Of a DNA stretch of 64,000 nt, positions 53,318-63,631 are shown piece after piece. The position numbers and the translations under genes are program-made. A model generated the notes under the pieces. It made no database searches, had not been told where the DNA came from, and saw nothing but the letters and a program-made list of their open reading frames with translations. Every line of letters starts with the position of its first letter. Position 1 is the stretch's first letter. The DNA comes from Campanula takesimana. Its lineage: Eukaryota > Streptophyta > Magnoliopsida > Asterales > Campanulaceae. Where the stretch lies: the NCBI GenBank assembly GCA_026119855.1, contig JAOWBW010000164.1, positions 620,001 to 684,000 on the forward strand, read 5' to 3'.

Positions 53318-54182
53318 CCCCCTTTTTTTTAACATTTGTACATGAAACATTGGGCAAGATGAGCCCCTAGTTTGCTTTCACTTTTGCCGATTGCGAGGTA
53401 ACCTCCTTAAAGTTCAAGCGGCCTTTTGCTAGCGAGGGGGATCCGTAGCCCCTTGATTCTTACCGGCAGAGCTCCATCGGATTTTCACGTGCACCTATTA
53501 ATGGCATAAACAACTTCGTGCAATTTTTTTATATTCGCGATGGAATACGGACAGCCCCAATGTATCATCATGTAGTACTCATGAAGGGAACAAACAACCT
53601 CTTGAATTGTGGCATCATGGATTCCTATTTCATGATGAGCAACCGGAGTCCTCGTCTTCGTCATGACCGTATGGAAAAGGGGTCCAATGGAGAGATGGGA
53701 GGTGTATGAGGATAGTGTATGGGAGAGGGAGAGAGTATATGTGAAGGATGCACACGGGGTGAGTGTATATAGAGAGTGTATGGGGATAGAATGTAGAGAG
53801 AAGAGAAAGTGATTTGTTCATCCCAATTGATCAAAGCATTTGTTATCATGAGATTAATTGTTCACTTAGTTATGTGAATGGTTTGCGGGTCCATTTAACT
53901 TTTAATGAGTCTTCATTAACGATTAAGATTAATTCATCATATAAAGATATAGCGATCAAGTGAAAATTGTGAATAAGACAATTTTCATGGAATTGATTTA
54001 TGCAAGATTATGTCTCAAGTCTAGAGAGAAAACAAATAAAGACTCTTTTATTTGAACTAAAAGATTTAAAATGACTAGTCCGGGGTGGACTTTTACTAAA
54101 GAAACAAAAATCGTCCAAGGTGGACTTTTGACTAAAGGCACTCTAGAACCTACGAATACTGAATGACCCTTTTTTTTTATTC
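53318..54182 (-). other. Non-coding region of element F
   Basis: AT-rich, no coding frame recognised. CCAATTGATCAAAGC at 53822 resembles CAATTGATCAAAAC at 50691, linking this region with the rearranged segment. Confidence 0.4.
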
Positions 54183-54899
54183 TCATTTAGAGGAGGTAGC
54201 CCCAATTTTCTCTTTTACCCACGCCCATGTATTCCTTTGGCGGGTGATGGCTCCGCTATCAATGAGGCTTTGAATCTTCTTCCTCAATTGGAGGCAATCT
54301 TCAGTGTCATGCCCAATGTACTGGTGGTATTTCCAGTGTTTGGAAGGATCCAAGTCTTGCTTCACCCTACTTGGTTCATAGTTGAACAAAGGAGACAACT
54401 TGCCGGCTCGAACTAGTCTTTTGAAGAGTTTGGCTAATGGCATACCCAAGTCATCGTACTCGCGTTTGTCCTTCTTTTCACGAACCATTTTTTAGGGTGG
54501 TTTAGGTACTGGTACCCCTTGTTGATGAGTAGTCATAGGAGGCATCTCAACTGGGAAAGTCTGTGGTGGCCCATACATTTGAGGAGCGTACGGGTGTTGA
54601 AACTGAGCATGAGGGAAAACTCGACCGTGGTATTCATAAACGCCACGAATGTCAGACAAATGTCACCTCTCAATATCTCTTAGGGTCTTATGAATCTCGT
54701 TTTGAAAGTGTGTTGCTTGCTCGTTGAGAATGGCCTTAAAGTGGATTGCTTGTTCATCGAGGATGGCTTCAAAGTGGGATGCTTGCTTACTGAGAGCAGT
54801 ATTGGTGTGGAGAGTTGTCTCGAGACCTTGGGTAACAGCTTCATTTGCAACTTCGATGTTCCTTTCGGCAGACATGATGCGGGATTCTACAATAGCCAT
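54183..54899 (-). pseudogene. Mini-Gag of element F, broken
   Basis: Minus-strand start MAIVESRIMSAERN at 54899, then a coiled coil with three 12-13 residue repeats (HFEAILDEQ, HFKAILNEQ, HFQNEI). After a TGA near 54663 comes a Pro/Gln-rich linker, a stop near 54492, and a C-terminal part MPLAKLFKRLVRAGKL, PLFNYEP, then WKYHQYIGHDTEDC with LIDSGAI. The first Cys of the finger is missing. Like B and C, it has no capsid core. Confidence 0.65.
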
Positions 54900-55040
54900 G
54901 GGGGAATTATGTCTTTCAATTGAATTAGACTTATAATTAATGACAAGGCATCTTTATAAAATCACTTTTTGGAAAAGAGTTGGTCTCCACATTTTTTAAA
55001 TGCATCATGGTAAAAAAATTGAAAGTTTCACCGGGCCGAA

Positions 55041-55108
55041 GTTTCCTACGTACCCCTTACCATGAGGGAGAGGTCCCACATGATAAGAGGCTCAGGTCAC
55101 CGTAGTTC
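55041..55108 (-). other. CTACG nested-hairpin module, longest copy
   Basis: 68 bp, TTCCTACGTACCCC to CACCGTAGTTCG, with a CCCUU/GAGGG inner stem and an extra GAGGTCCCACATGATAAGAG insertion; the GCTCAGGTC core is unchanged. Confidence 0.55.
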
Positions 55109-55249
55109 GAGTTAGGTTAGACTTTTAAAAAGGGGTGAGAGATGACCATAGAGGTCAAAAAGAGGGAGATGACTCGGTCCTTGGTCAAGCATGGGTAAGG
55201 AAGACCTATAGGAGTCGGGTAAGGTTTGACTTAAGGTTTGACCTAAATA

Positions 55250-56057
55250 AGCCGAGATGTTGGTCAAGGAAGATTGCGTCGATAATGGTGGGTTGACCTA
55301 GATGGGTGAAGGATAGGTCGACCTAATTGGGAAAAGGTTGGATTGACCTATATGGTGAATGGATCAAGATAGCGGGTTGCCTATGGGATGATCTAAGCGG
55401 GATAGACATGGTTTGACCTATGAGGGTCAAATGTAGGTTGGTTGACCTAGACGGGTCAAGGATTGACCTAGATGGATCTAAGGTAGGTAATTCTACCTAA
55501 GCGGGTCAAGGATTGACCTAGATGGGTCAAAGGTGAAACCTACGACGGACAAGTTGACCTAGATGGGTCAAGGATGGTGTGCGGACCTAGGCAGGTTGAG
55601 ACGGGTTGACCTAGGTTCGTCAAAGGTAATCGAGTTGACCTAAGGAATCAAAGATTGACCTAAGATGTCAAAAGCAGATAAGGTCGACTTATGGGGTTAA
55701 AGGTCAATAAGGATTGACCTAGGGGGTCAAGGGTTTAGAAGGTCGACCAAGGGGGTCGAAGGTTGACCTAAGAGGTCAAAGGTGGATGAGGTTGACCGAG
55801 GGGGTCAAAGGTTGACCTAAGAGGTCGGAGGAGATAAGGTTGACCCAAGGGGTCGAGAGATTAACCTAAGAAGTCAAAGGGTGATAATGTTGTCCTAGGG
55901 GGTCAAAGGTTGACTTAGGAGGTCGAAGGCGGATAAGGTTGACCCTAGGGGTCAAAGGTTGACCTAAGGGGTCAAAAGGTTATAAGGTTGACCTAAGGGG
56001 TCAAAGGTTGACCTAAGAGGTCAAAGGGTGATAAGGTTGACCTAAGGGGTCAAAGGT
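55250..56057. repeat. GGTTGACCTAAGGGGTCAAA minisatellite
   Basis: About 20-45 bp units, more regular to the right (55690-56057), where GTTGACCTAAGRGGTCAAAGG alternates with a GATAAG spacer. GGTTGACC and GGTCAA pair with each other, so the array can fold. No coding. Confidence 0.85.
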
Positions 56058-57009
56058 GGTTATTCGAAAGCTAGAGAGCATTATGGCTAATTTTTTGTGG
56101 AGCAGTGGTGGTGAGAAACGTGCTCATTGGGTCTCCTGGGATACGGTGTGTAAACCTCTGCAGGAAGGGGGCTAGGCATTAGGCGTTTAGAGGAGGTGAA
56201 CAAGCTGATGTTAGCTAAATTGGCTTGGGTGGCTACTAGAAGTAATTCTCTGTGGTCACAATTGGTTAGAGCTAAATATAATTGCCAATTTGCCCCTTCT
56301 AGTTCACACGTGTGGCGAGCTGCAGCGTCCTTTTTCCCTCAATTAGAGGAATGCTCCCGATGGGTAGTTGGAAGAGGGGATATCAAATTCTGGGTGGACA
56401 ATTGGTGTGGGGCACGTTTGGGGGGTCCTTTACCTGAAGATCATTTTTTATCTGTTCGAGATGGTAATCAATCATTGAGGAGGTATTGCAGTATATTCCG
56501 TTAGAGCTTCGAGACTCTGCTCGTAGGGTGGTTATTGATGAGAATATTGAGGATCGTCAGGTTTTTACGTTGTCGAAGACTGGTTATTTTGAGACAGCGG
56601 CTTGGTGGGAGCATATCTGGGTTCGCAGTCCTTTGGTGGAATGGGGTGCTAAGATATGGCATCCTAACATCCCAACAAAGGTTAGTGGATTCTGGTGGCG
56701 TGTTATGCATAATGGTTTACCAGTAGATGCTAAGTTGGAGGCTAGGGGTTTTAATATTCCTGCTCGCTGCGTGTGTTGCCAAGGAGGGGGGCACAGGGAG
56801 ACGCTTACTCATTTATTCTTACAGTCAGAAATGGCTCAGTCTGTATGGAGACATTGGGTGAGATTTTTCCAGTTGCATCATCATTACAGTGATTTGCAGC
56901 AGTTGTGGGAGATTTGGTGTGGGGGGCAGTCTAAACGACGACAGTTGGGTTTGGTGCATTTGGGTATTATGCTTTTCACTTGTTGGGAGCTCTGGAAATC
57001 TAGATGCAA
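56058..57009 (+). pseudogene. LINE (L1-type) 3' fragment: RT thumb and zf-RVT domain
   Basis: Plus-strand homology runs through WVSWDTVCKPL, LGIRRLEEVNKLMLAKLAW, VWRAAASFFP, then a zf-RVT domain: IWHPNIPTKVSGFWWRVM, LPVDAKLEARG, CVCCQGGGHRETLTHLFL and WRHW, ending CWELWKSRCN. Such domains end ORF2 of plant L1 elements. Frame shifts lie near 56172 and 56480. The catalytic RT core and endonuclease are missing to the left, and D2 cuts the right end within a codon. Confidence 0.85.
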
Positions 57010-59119
57010 TGTCGCGACCCCGAGCCCGCGGGCCCGGAGTGCGCGAGCTGGACGTCGACTTAGACAATAAACTCTAAAGTACTGAAGATAAAAATTTCCT
57101 TTTATACCAAAAGATGATAACACAATGTTTTGAAAACCAATTTGGACAACAAAATATAAACTAGTGTAAGCTCCATAAGCTTACACCCAAAATATTAAAA
57201 TATACAAATTCTAGTGACGTCAAGTTTGGTACAACTATTCCCAAAAGGTTACACATTTATATAATGTAAACCCACCGATAACAACTTGCCCCAAAAGCTT
57301 AACCCTCGCGTCGTCCTGTCTCGTGATCAGCGAGTCTAATCCTTTCCACCTGGGGGGGGGGTTAAGGAAAAACAAAGATAAAAGAAAAGGGGGTGAGATA
57401 AATCTCAATAAGTTACTAATGCAACTACATGACATGCTATGATGCAATAAGCAATAAACAATAATAAATATCACTTAGCACATAGCATTTATCAATTAAC
57501 AGATAGCAGCGGAAATGAACAGTTAACAAAGGATATTAGCCAAAGTTTCCCCACTGATATAACCAAATAAAGGTCGCTGCGCAGCTTCAATAATCAACAA
57601 TCAACATCTTCATAGTAGCATGAAAGCTTGAAGAGAAAACCCCCGGTACCGGAACCAATAACAAAGTAATATGCCACAAAGGGCGGGAGCCATGCCACAA
57701 AGTCATGCTCCAAAACGTGTAGCTAGAATACTCACAAAAGGAGCTAGCTCATCCCATCCAAGGACAATCTGGATGAGGAAACAAGGACCAATGGGCGATG
57801 TTATACTGGACTTGGCTTGTGCCATTATAGCATTATCCATTGCCTGACTCGATACACAAACAACCAGCTGGACTTTCAAGTAAAGGCTAAGTAATGAAAT
57901 ACTAGCACGATAAACAACTAATGACTCCAAAGTGGGGAACCATTCCAAACAAATCACCAAAACGGTGCATCAATCCAACAATACATCAAAAAGATGTTCC
58001 AACAAACCCAAACCACTTTTTATCGAATTCCATAACACAATCGATCACAAAGGGATCATTCTCGAACACTAAGGTGTTCCACAACATTAACTTAAGTCAA
58101 ATAGGGTGATACTTCGAGCCTAGATCGGGCTTGGACCTTAAAACAATTCAAAAACAAAGATACGCAGAACAGCTGGTATGGGCGGTCGCCCAAAACCTCC
58201 ATGGGCGGTCGCCCAAAACCAATACCAGAACACCAGACCAACTGATGACCTGGGCGGTCGCCCAACCCAATAGTGGGCGGTCGCCCAAACCAAGCTTCAC
58301 AAATCAATCAAACTGATGACCTGGGCGGTCGCCCAAGCCAAAAGTGGGCGGTCGCCCACAACCCCTGTTCTGCCGGAAAACGGCAAGAACCAACTGGGTT
58401 TCTCCCAAAATTCTTACCCAAACAACATAACTCAAACCCAATGCTTCCAATAGGTATACTAAGGTACCCAAACACCCTATATACCTAAAATAACTCATAA
58501 AACATCATTTAGACCACTCAATCCAAGGGATGATTCAAACATCAAAACTTCACAAAATGGAATAAAATGCAAATCATCTCAAAATCAACCAAAGAAGCAA
58601 TAAATGGAAATCATAGTATCATCTAAGCATAGGATGAACATTTTTAGCATAAATGGGGGAAAAGCAACTTACCCGGATTTTCTCAAAGGTGACGGAACTC
58701 GAAATTTCTTAGCTTCCTACGATCCTATCGACGATCTAAACACTTTTCATAAAATGAGAAATAATGGGAGGATGATAGGTAGAATGAAGAGAGAAGGGAG
58801 AGAAGAAATTAACCTTTCTTGGGAGAGAGAGAGAGAAAGAGAAACTGGGAAATGAGGGAGAGGGTGAGGGAGAAGAAGAGTAGGGAGGGAGTAGGGAGAA
58901 ATGATTTTGAAAACTTACACTTAGGCCCCCTCCTCACTACCTAGTACAAATAAACCCATAACACCCTTCTACCCAATTAACACAATATCAACCAAATAAT
59001 GCTAGGCACAATTTAATATTATGAGATATAAAATGCGCACATAAATATTTAAATCAAATAAATAAATAATTAATTAATTATTTATCAATAAAATAGAGAC
59101 GGGTTTTTGGGTCGTGACA
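57010..59119 (-). repeat. LTR of D2
   Basis: The minus strand starts TGTCACGACCC and ends GGTCGCGACA. It is related to D1 but about 700 bp shorter. It has the 63-nt block (58673-58735), six GGGCGGTCGCCCA-type motifs (58178-58366), and the C tract plus CAGG (57350-57361). Confidence 0.88.
58178..58366 (-). repeat. GGGCGGTCGCCC motif cluster in LTR D2
   Basis: Six motifs, each an inverted repeat GGGCG-GT-CGCCC, in three closely spaced pairs separated by longer AT-richer stretches. The reverse complement of the D1 motif, at the same LTR distance (about +750 to +940). Confidence 0.85.
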
Positions 59120-59153
59120 TTCACTCCCCCTTAAAGAAAATTTGACCCGAATT

Positions 59154-60030
59154 TTAACGAGACTTACCCGAATTAAAAAGCCACGGATATCTACGCTCCA
59201 TCTCCTCTCGAAGCTCCCAAGTCGATTCATCCACATGATGATTCTTCCAAAGGACTCTAACCAACGCAATGCTCTTGTTCCTCAACTCTTGGACTTTGGA
59301 ATCAAGAATCCGAACCGGTCGTTCCTCGTAGGTCATATCCGGCTCTATATCCTCCGGTACCCTCGGTAACACGTGAGATGGATCATGAACATACTTCCGA
59401 AGCATAGAAACGTGGAAAACATTATGTAACCGGTCTAAAGATGGCGGCAACGCAAGTCGATACGCAAGAAGTCCCACCTTTCCCATAATCTCAAACGGAC
59501 CTATAAACCTCAGAGCTAATTTGCCTTTCTTCCCGAACCTTCGAATACCTACCTTCAGAGATACTTTCAAGAATACAAAATCACCGGTCTGAAAACTAAG
59601 ATCTCGCCTTCGGTTATCTGCATGGCTCTTCTGTCGACTCTGGGCTAATTTCAATCGATCCCGGATAACTCTAACTTTCTCAACTGAATCCTGAAGCAAA
59701 TCAATACCCACGATCTTCCCTTTACCGACCTCATCCCAACAGATAGGCGATCTACATTTTCTCCCATATAAAGCCTCATAAGGTGCCATCTCGATACTAG
59801 CCTGATAACTGTTGTTGTAAGAGAATTCCACTAACGGTAAATGTCTATCCCAAGAATCGGAAAAGTCTATCGAACAAGCTCGCAACATATCCTCCAAAAT
59901 CTGGATGGTCCTCTCGGATTGACCGTCGGTCTGAGGGTGAACAGCTGTCCTGAATCGCAAATCTATACCCAAAGCTTCCTGAAACGCCTTCCAGAATCTA
60001 GAAGTAAACCTCGGATCTCGATCTGACACA
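59154..60030 (-). pseudogene. Integrase C-terminal part with chromodomain (D2), 5'-truncated
   Basis: The open minus-strand frame enters at SDRDPRFTSRFW (second catalytic Asp), then HPQTDGQSERTIQ with the catalytic Glu, NNSYQASIEMAPYEALYGR, a GPY/F module (LRFIGPFEIMGKVG, HNVFHVSMLRKY) and a C-terminal chromodomain (LVRVLWKNHHVDESTWELREEM, with the WxxHxxxxxTWE pattern), ending in TAG near 59154. Chromodomains of this group direct insertion to particular chromatin. The frame is intact, but the first Asp, the HHCC domain and all upstream pol are gone. Confidence 0.88.
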
Positions 60031-60045
60031 ATAAAGCCTCATAAG

Positions 60046-60600
60046 TTGGTAGAAAACGCTCCCGTTTGCGAGCTATTTGATACACGCTCCCGTTTGCGAG
60101 CGGCTGATGACGACCTCCCATTTGCGAGCTGTCTGAGATAACATGCTCCCGTTTGCGAGCAAGTTGGTAGAAAACGCTCCCGTTTGCGAGCGGTTTGATA
60201 CACACTCCCGTTTGTGAGCTGTGTGAGATAACATGCCCCCGTTTGCGAGGAAGTTGATAGAAAACGCTCCCGTTTGCGAGCGGTTGATGACGAACTCCGT
60301 TTGCGAGCTGTCAGAGATTACCCCCGTCTGCGAGCAAGTTGGTAGAAAACGCCCCCGTTTGCGAGCGGTTTGATACACGCTCCCGTTTGCGAGCTGTGTG
60401 AGATAACGTTTGCGAGCAAGTTGATAGAAAACGCTCCCGTTTGCGAGCGGTTGATGACGAACTCCCGTTTGCGAGCTGTCAGAGATAACATGCCCCGTTT
60501 GCGAGCAAGTTGGTAGCCCCCGTTTGCGAGCGGTTTGATACACGCTCCCGTTTGTGAGCGAGTTGATGATTGAAATCTGCTGGGGAATGCTTGGTTGCTG
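60046..60600 (-). repeat. TTTGCGAGC minisatellite of element C with ordered spacers
   Basis: CGTTTGCGAGC occurs about every 30 bp, followed by one of four spacer types: AAGTTGGTAGAAAACGC, GGTTTGATACACGC, GGTTGATGACGAAC or TGTCAGAGATAACATGC. They follow in a near-fixed order, making a higher-order repeat. The same array is at 63790-64000. Confidence 0.85.
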
Positions 60601-60603
60601 TTT

Positions 60604-60830
60604 AGACATCTTTTCATCATTTTGTCAAGAATTAGATCGAACAACTTGGAAGAGTGTATAAGGACAAGAACGACTTTTATTTGATAAGAAGACTCGACAC
60701 TTAACATGGGACGAGAGAAAACATTAATGCACACAAAAGACGACTTTTGACTCTTTTTTTTTTTCCTACTACTAGGTAGAGAAAGAGAAACGGAGATTGT
60801 TGTCGTCGTCCTCTTTGTTTAAGCCCCATT
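60604..60830 (-). other. Region between mini-gag and minisatellite in C
   Basis: Matches 28720-28979 in B (ATCTTTTCATCATTTTG, CTACTAGGTAGAGAAAGAG). The 3.3 kb of non-coding DNA that follows in B is missing here, so C is a shorter derivative. Confidence 0.65.
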
Positions 60831-61442
60831 TCAAAACCAAGCCACTTCTTTGATGAGTTGCTCTTCACCCACGGTAAATTCGCCGTTGTCGATCAAATCT
60901 TGGATGATGTTTCGGAGAAGGAAGCACCCTTCGGTAGTGTGGCCACTATGCTTGTGGTAGCCGCACCATTCACTATGTGCATGATTCTTCAGTATCGCCT
61001 TCGGCTTGTACCCTTCCAAAGGTTTGACCTTCCCACTTGCCACCAAAGTTTCAAATGCCTCGGCTTGGGTTACTCCTAGGAGAGGAGTGAAAACTCGGTT
61101 GTTGGTAGTACCTTTGTAGCTTTTGAGGGTCGGGCCACTTGAGCATGCTTTATCATTGAACTTTGCTTTGCTGTCGGTGAGCTCTTGCAAACGGGCTTTG
61201 AGTTCGGAAACCTCTTCCTTGTGAATTCTTCTTTCATGATCAAGGCGGGCCTTGAGTTCGGAAACCTCTTCTTTGTGAATCCTCTTGTCGATATCGAAAA
61301 GGGCTTGCCACAAATTGTCTTTACGGCGGGCATCCTCGACAATCCTATCCATTTGTTCCCCCATTGATTTCATTATGTTGAGTAACCCTTCGTTGGACAC
61401 GAAATCATTTCCACCGTTGTTGTTGTTGCCGTTGGAAGCCAT
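60831..61442 (-). CDS. Mini-Gag of element C
   Basis: Intact frame, starting MASNGNNNN at 61442 (an upstream ATG at 61541 is in frame but not shared with B). Same design as the B protein: coiled coil with two RIHKEEVSELKARL copies, no capsid core, finger CGYHKHSGHTTEGC and the same C-terminal Ala-Trp-Phe. By eye there are around a dozen replacements, many conservative. Likely role: RNA binding or association with particles made by a helper; inference only. Confidence 0.75.
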   Translation of the reverse strand: MASNGNNNNGGNDFVSNEGLLNIMKSMGEQMDRIVEDARRKDNLWQALFDIDKRIHKEEVSELKARLDHERRIHKEEVSELKARLQELTDSKAKFNDKACSSGPTLKSYKGTTNNRVFTPLLGVTQAEAFETLVASGKVKPLEGYKPKAILKNHAHSEWCGYHKHSGHTTEGCFLLRNIIQDLIDNGEFTVGEEQLIKEVAWF

Positions 61443-61702
61443 TGGACCTATTGGAAGAACACAGTTGATCTTAGGTTGGCCCCACAAACACCTTTTGAGT
61501 AATATGATTAAACCCACAAACAAGGAAAAAGACTCAACCACATAGAGAAAAAATGACTTTTTTTTTTATTATTATTTACAAAGTCGGAAGGACGGAGTCC
61601 TTTTTGGGGTTTCTAGAAAAAATAGTGGAATCGTCACACTAGTATATAGACATTCTCGCGGTCTCATATACTCATCGGATTCCACCACGCTTGTGATACC
61701 TA

Positions 61703-61870
61703 CATGTGACGGGATTAAACTAAATTAATGTAGTAAATCATACATGCGGGGATGGATTTTTTATTTTCGTCCAAGATAGCCACTTTTGGGGACGGAGTTT
61801 TATTTCGTCCATTGCAACAAGTTGGCATGTATGATTTGAATACATTAGTTTAGGGAAATCTCGGTACATG
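61703..61870 (-). other. Structured leader RNA element, C copy
   Basis: CATGTGACGGGATT with AATCTCGGTACATG, AAATCATACATGC (61735) with GCATGTATGATTT (61837 end), second inner hairpin GGACG/CGTCC kept, first one with one mismatch (GGATG/CGTCC). The rest of the leader to 62402 is non-coding, with GC motifs at 62322-62363. Confidence 0.7.
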
Positions 61871-62402
61871 AAAACCGACTTGAGTCACGGAGTGTTAGAC
61901 CTTAAACTAGAATTGTGTGGTTTGTGCTCGGCTTGAATATGAGGCTTAAAGGTCACCCCCGGCATGTAGTCGTGAACTACGCCACGGGCTGAGGTTTACC
62001 GCTTCGGAAGAGTCAAGGTCGGGTGGAGCTTGAAACTTCCTAGGACGGGCCTCGACGGGTTTGGGGTTGGACTTGTGCGACTCGATTGTGAGCAATTGAT
62101 AGGAATATGTGCATGTAGTGTGAGGTCTAACATGTGACAAAACATTTTTTTTTTCAAAGGAAATAAAAAAAAACAAATAAGCACGTAATTTACAACTTTC
62201 GAATCACCCGTGTGACCGATAAAAATGAACAGGAAATAAAAGATGTTCTGTGCAGGCCCGGTGCCCACACACTGTCAAAACTGTCCATTCTGTTCACTGT
62301 TTCTGTTCTGGGAATGCGCCCAGAAGCGCGCGCATTGGGTGGCCTATGCGGAAGGCGCGCGCGGTAGACCAAAAGCAAAAAATGCAAGTTTAACCCTCTA
62401 TG

Positions 62403-62420
62403 TCCCCAGCAGAGTCGCCA
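62403..62420 (-). other. Primer binding site of element C
   Basis: As in A and B but with one change (minus strand TGGCGACTCTGCTGGGGA). Confidence 0.72.
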
Positions 62421-62421
62421 C

Positions 62422-63631
62422 TGTAGATACCCCGGGAAACCACAACTTGGCTAGAGCGGTGAATTATCCTAGGATGTCTAACTTGTTTTTAGATTGTTTA
62501 GAGTCGCCACCTATGTTTTTAAAGGAACATAAGGAAAACCTAGAAATAGCCTAATTTATGTACAAAACCAGAGATTCGGGAGAGAAGGGTTCGGGGGTTA
62601 GGTGACGGAGTGGGAAGTACTTAAACACCCACTCCGCCCCGCTTACGCGGGTCTTGCTACTATTGGTGTTCTAATATTTACATGTCCTTCAATTAATTAA
62701 ATAGAAATGTGTTAACAATTGTGATGAGAAGAAAAGGGGAAATAAAGGGGAAATAAAATAGAATTTTTTTATTTATTTAATGATAAAGATTACATGTAAC
62801 AAGTAATGTTAAAGAATTACATTAAGAGATGAAGAGAAATTAACATGGTGAATTAAAGTTAAGATTAAAATGTAGGGAGATAACCTTAACTAACTTCAAT
62901 ATGTGAAGTAGTCATGTTGGTCATGTCCCATTAATGGGGATTGCATACATCAAGAAGAAGAAAACAAAGGAAGAAAATGGAGTTGTACCTTGAAAAAGAG
63001 GACTTGGAACCTTGACTTGAAAGTGTTGTTGTTGTAATGAAATTGTTGTAGAACAATTTGTTGTATAAAAACTCTTGTTGGAGAATTTGTGTAGAGAATT
63101 GTGTATAGTGTAGGTGTAGTGAAAATGTGAGATTAAGGTCTAAAAAATGAGGTCCTTTTCCAAGGTAGGAGATGATGGTTTTTATAGATAAAAGAGAGAG
63201 GGAAATGATGGAGGGAAGTTGGTCATCCATGTGAAATGGAATGGGCTAATCACAAATAAGATAAATGAATAAAAGAAAAATAAAAGAATGTGGATGTAAA
63301 AAGATGGTTTTTGTGATCAAGAAAAGATGTTTGTAAATAAGAAAAAGGAGGGAAATAAGGTGCAATCCGTTACTGCCATAATGGGAGGCGCGCGGGTCCC
63401 GCTTTAGGGGCGAGACGCGCGCGCATCCCGTTAACAGTGCCGGAAGCGCCCGCGGCAGAGAAGGACAGAATGACAGAATGACCCTAAAAGTTAACTCTGT
63501 TATGCAGTTTAGTCCAAAACTAACGGAATCAGTTAGGAACTTAACCGAAGTAACAGAAATCAACAAAAATAAGTTAAATAAAAATACTTTGTATGCAACC
63601 GGGGTGAGAGGTCCAAGGCGGGGTGTCTACA
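62422..63631 (-). repeat. LTR C, shared by two tandem elements
   Basis: 1,210 bp, TGTAGATACC to GGTGTCTACA, related to LTR B but about 100 bp shorter. TATA at 63177-63187 (minus), GC cluster 63383-63455. Left of it is a PBS, right of it a polypurine tract, so it serves as 5' LTR of one copy and 3' LTR of the next. Confidence 0.85.

Larger units (their letters stand above)
46861..55020 (-). mobile_element. Element F: remnant Tat-type non-autonomous element
   Basis: Extends right from LTR F: 3' end sequence, modules, five different tandem repeats, GNRA-type hairpins and a mini-gag (54183-54899). I found no PBS or second LTR to the right; the trace is lost by about 55020. Part of the middle (50693-52717) is rearranged. 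Boundaries beyond the LTR and gag are uncertain. Confidence 0.55.
57010..60030 (-). mobile_element. Element D2: 3' half of a Tekay/Del-like chromovirus
   Basis: One LTR (57010-59119, minus), polypurine tract (59120-59136) and the integrase end with chromodomain (59154-60030). Everything 5' of the second integrase Asp is missing. The LTR inserted into the LINE after GATGCAA. The other end is a repair junction with the minisatellite of C. Confidence 0.88.

Noticed and set aside
53518..53849. Short frames with Leu/Ser/Tyr or Met-rich content
   Set aside because: No domain, overlap an irregular GTGTAT/GAGAG stretch; likely chance.
56486..57070. A LINE protein with a C-terminal Arg-rich extension
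   Set aside because: The last ~20 codons come from the D2 LTR, beyond the insertion point at 57010.
60046..60600. CRISPR-like array (short direct repeat with spacers)
   Set aside because: Only four spacer types recur in order, no cas genes, plant retrotransposon context; it is a minisatellite.
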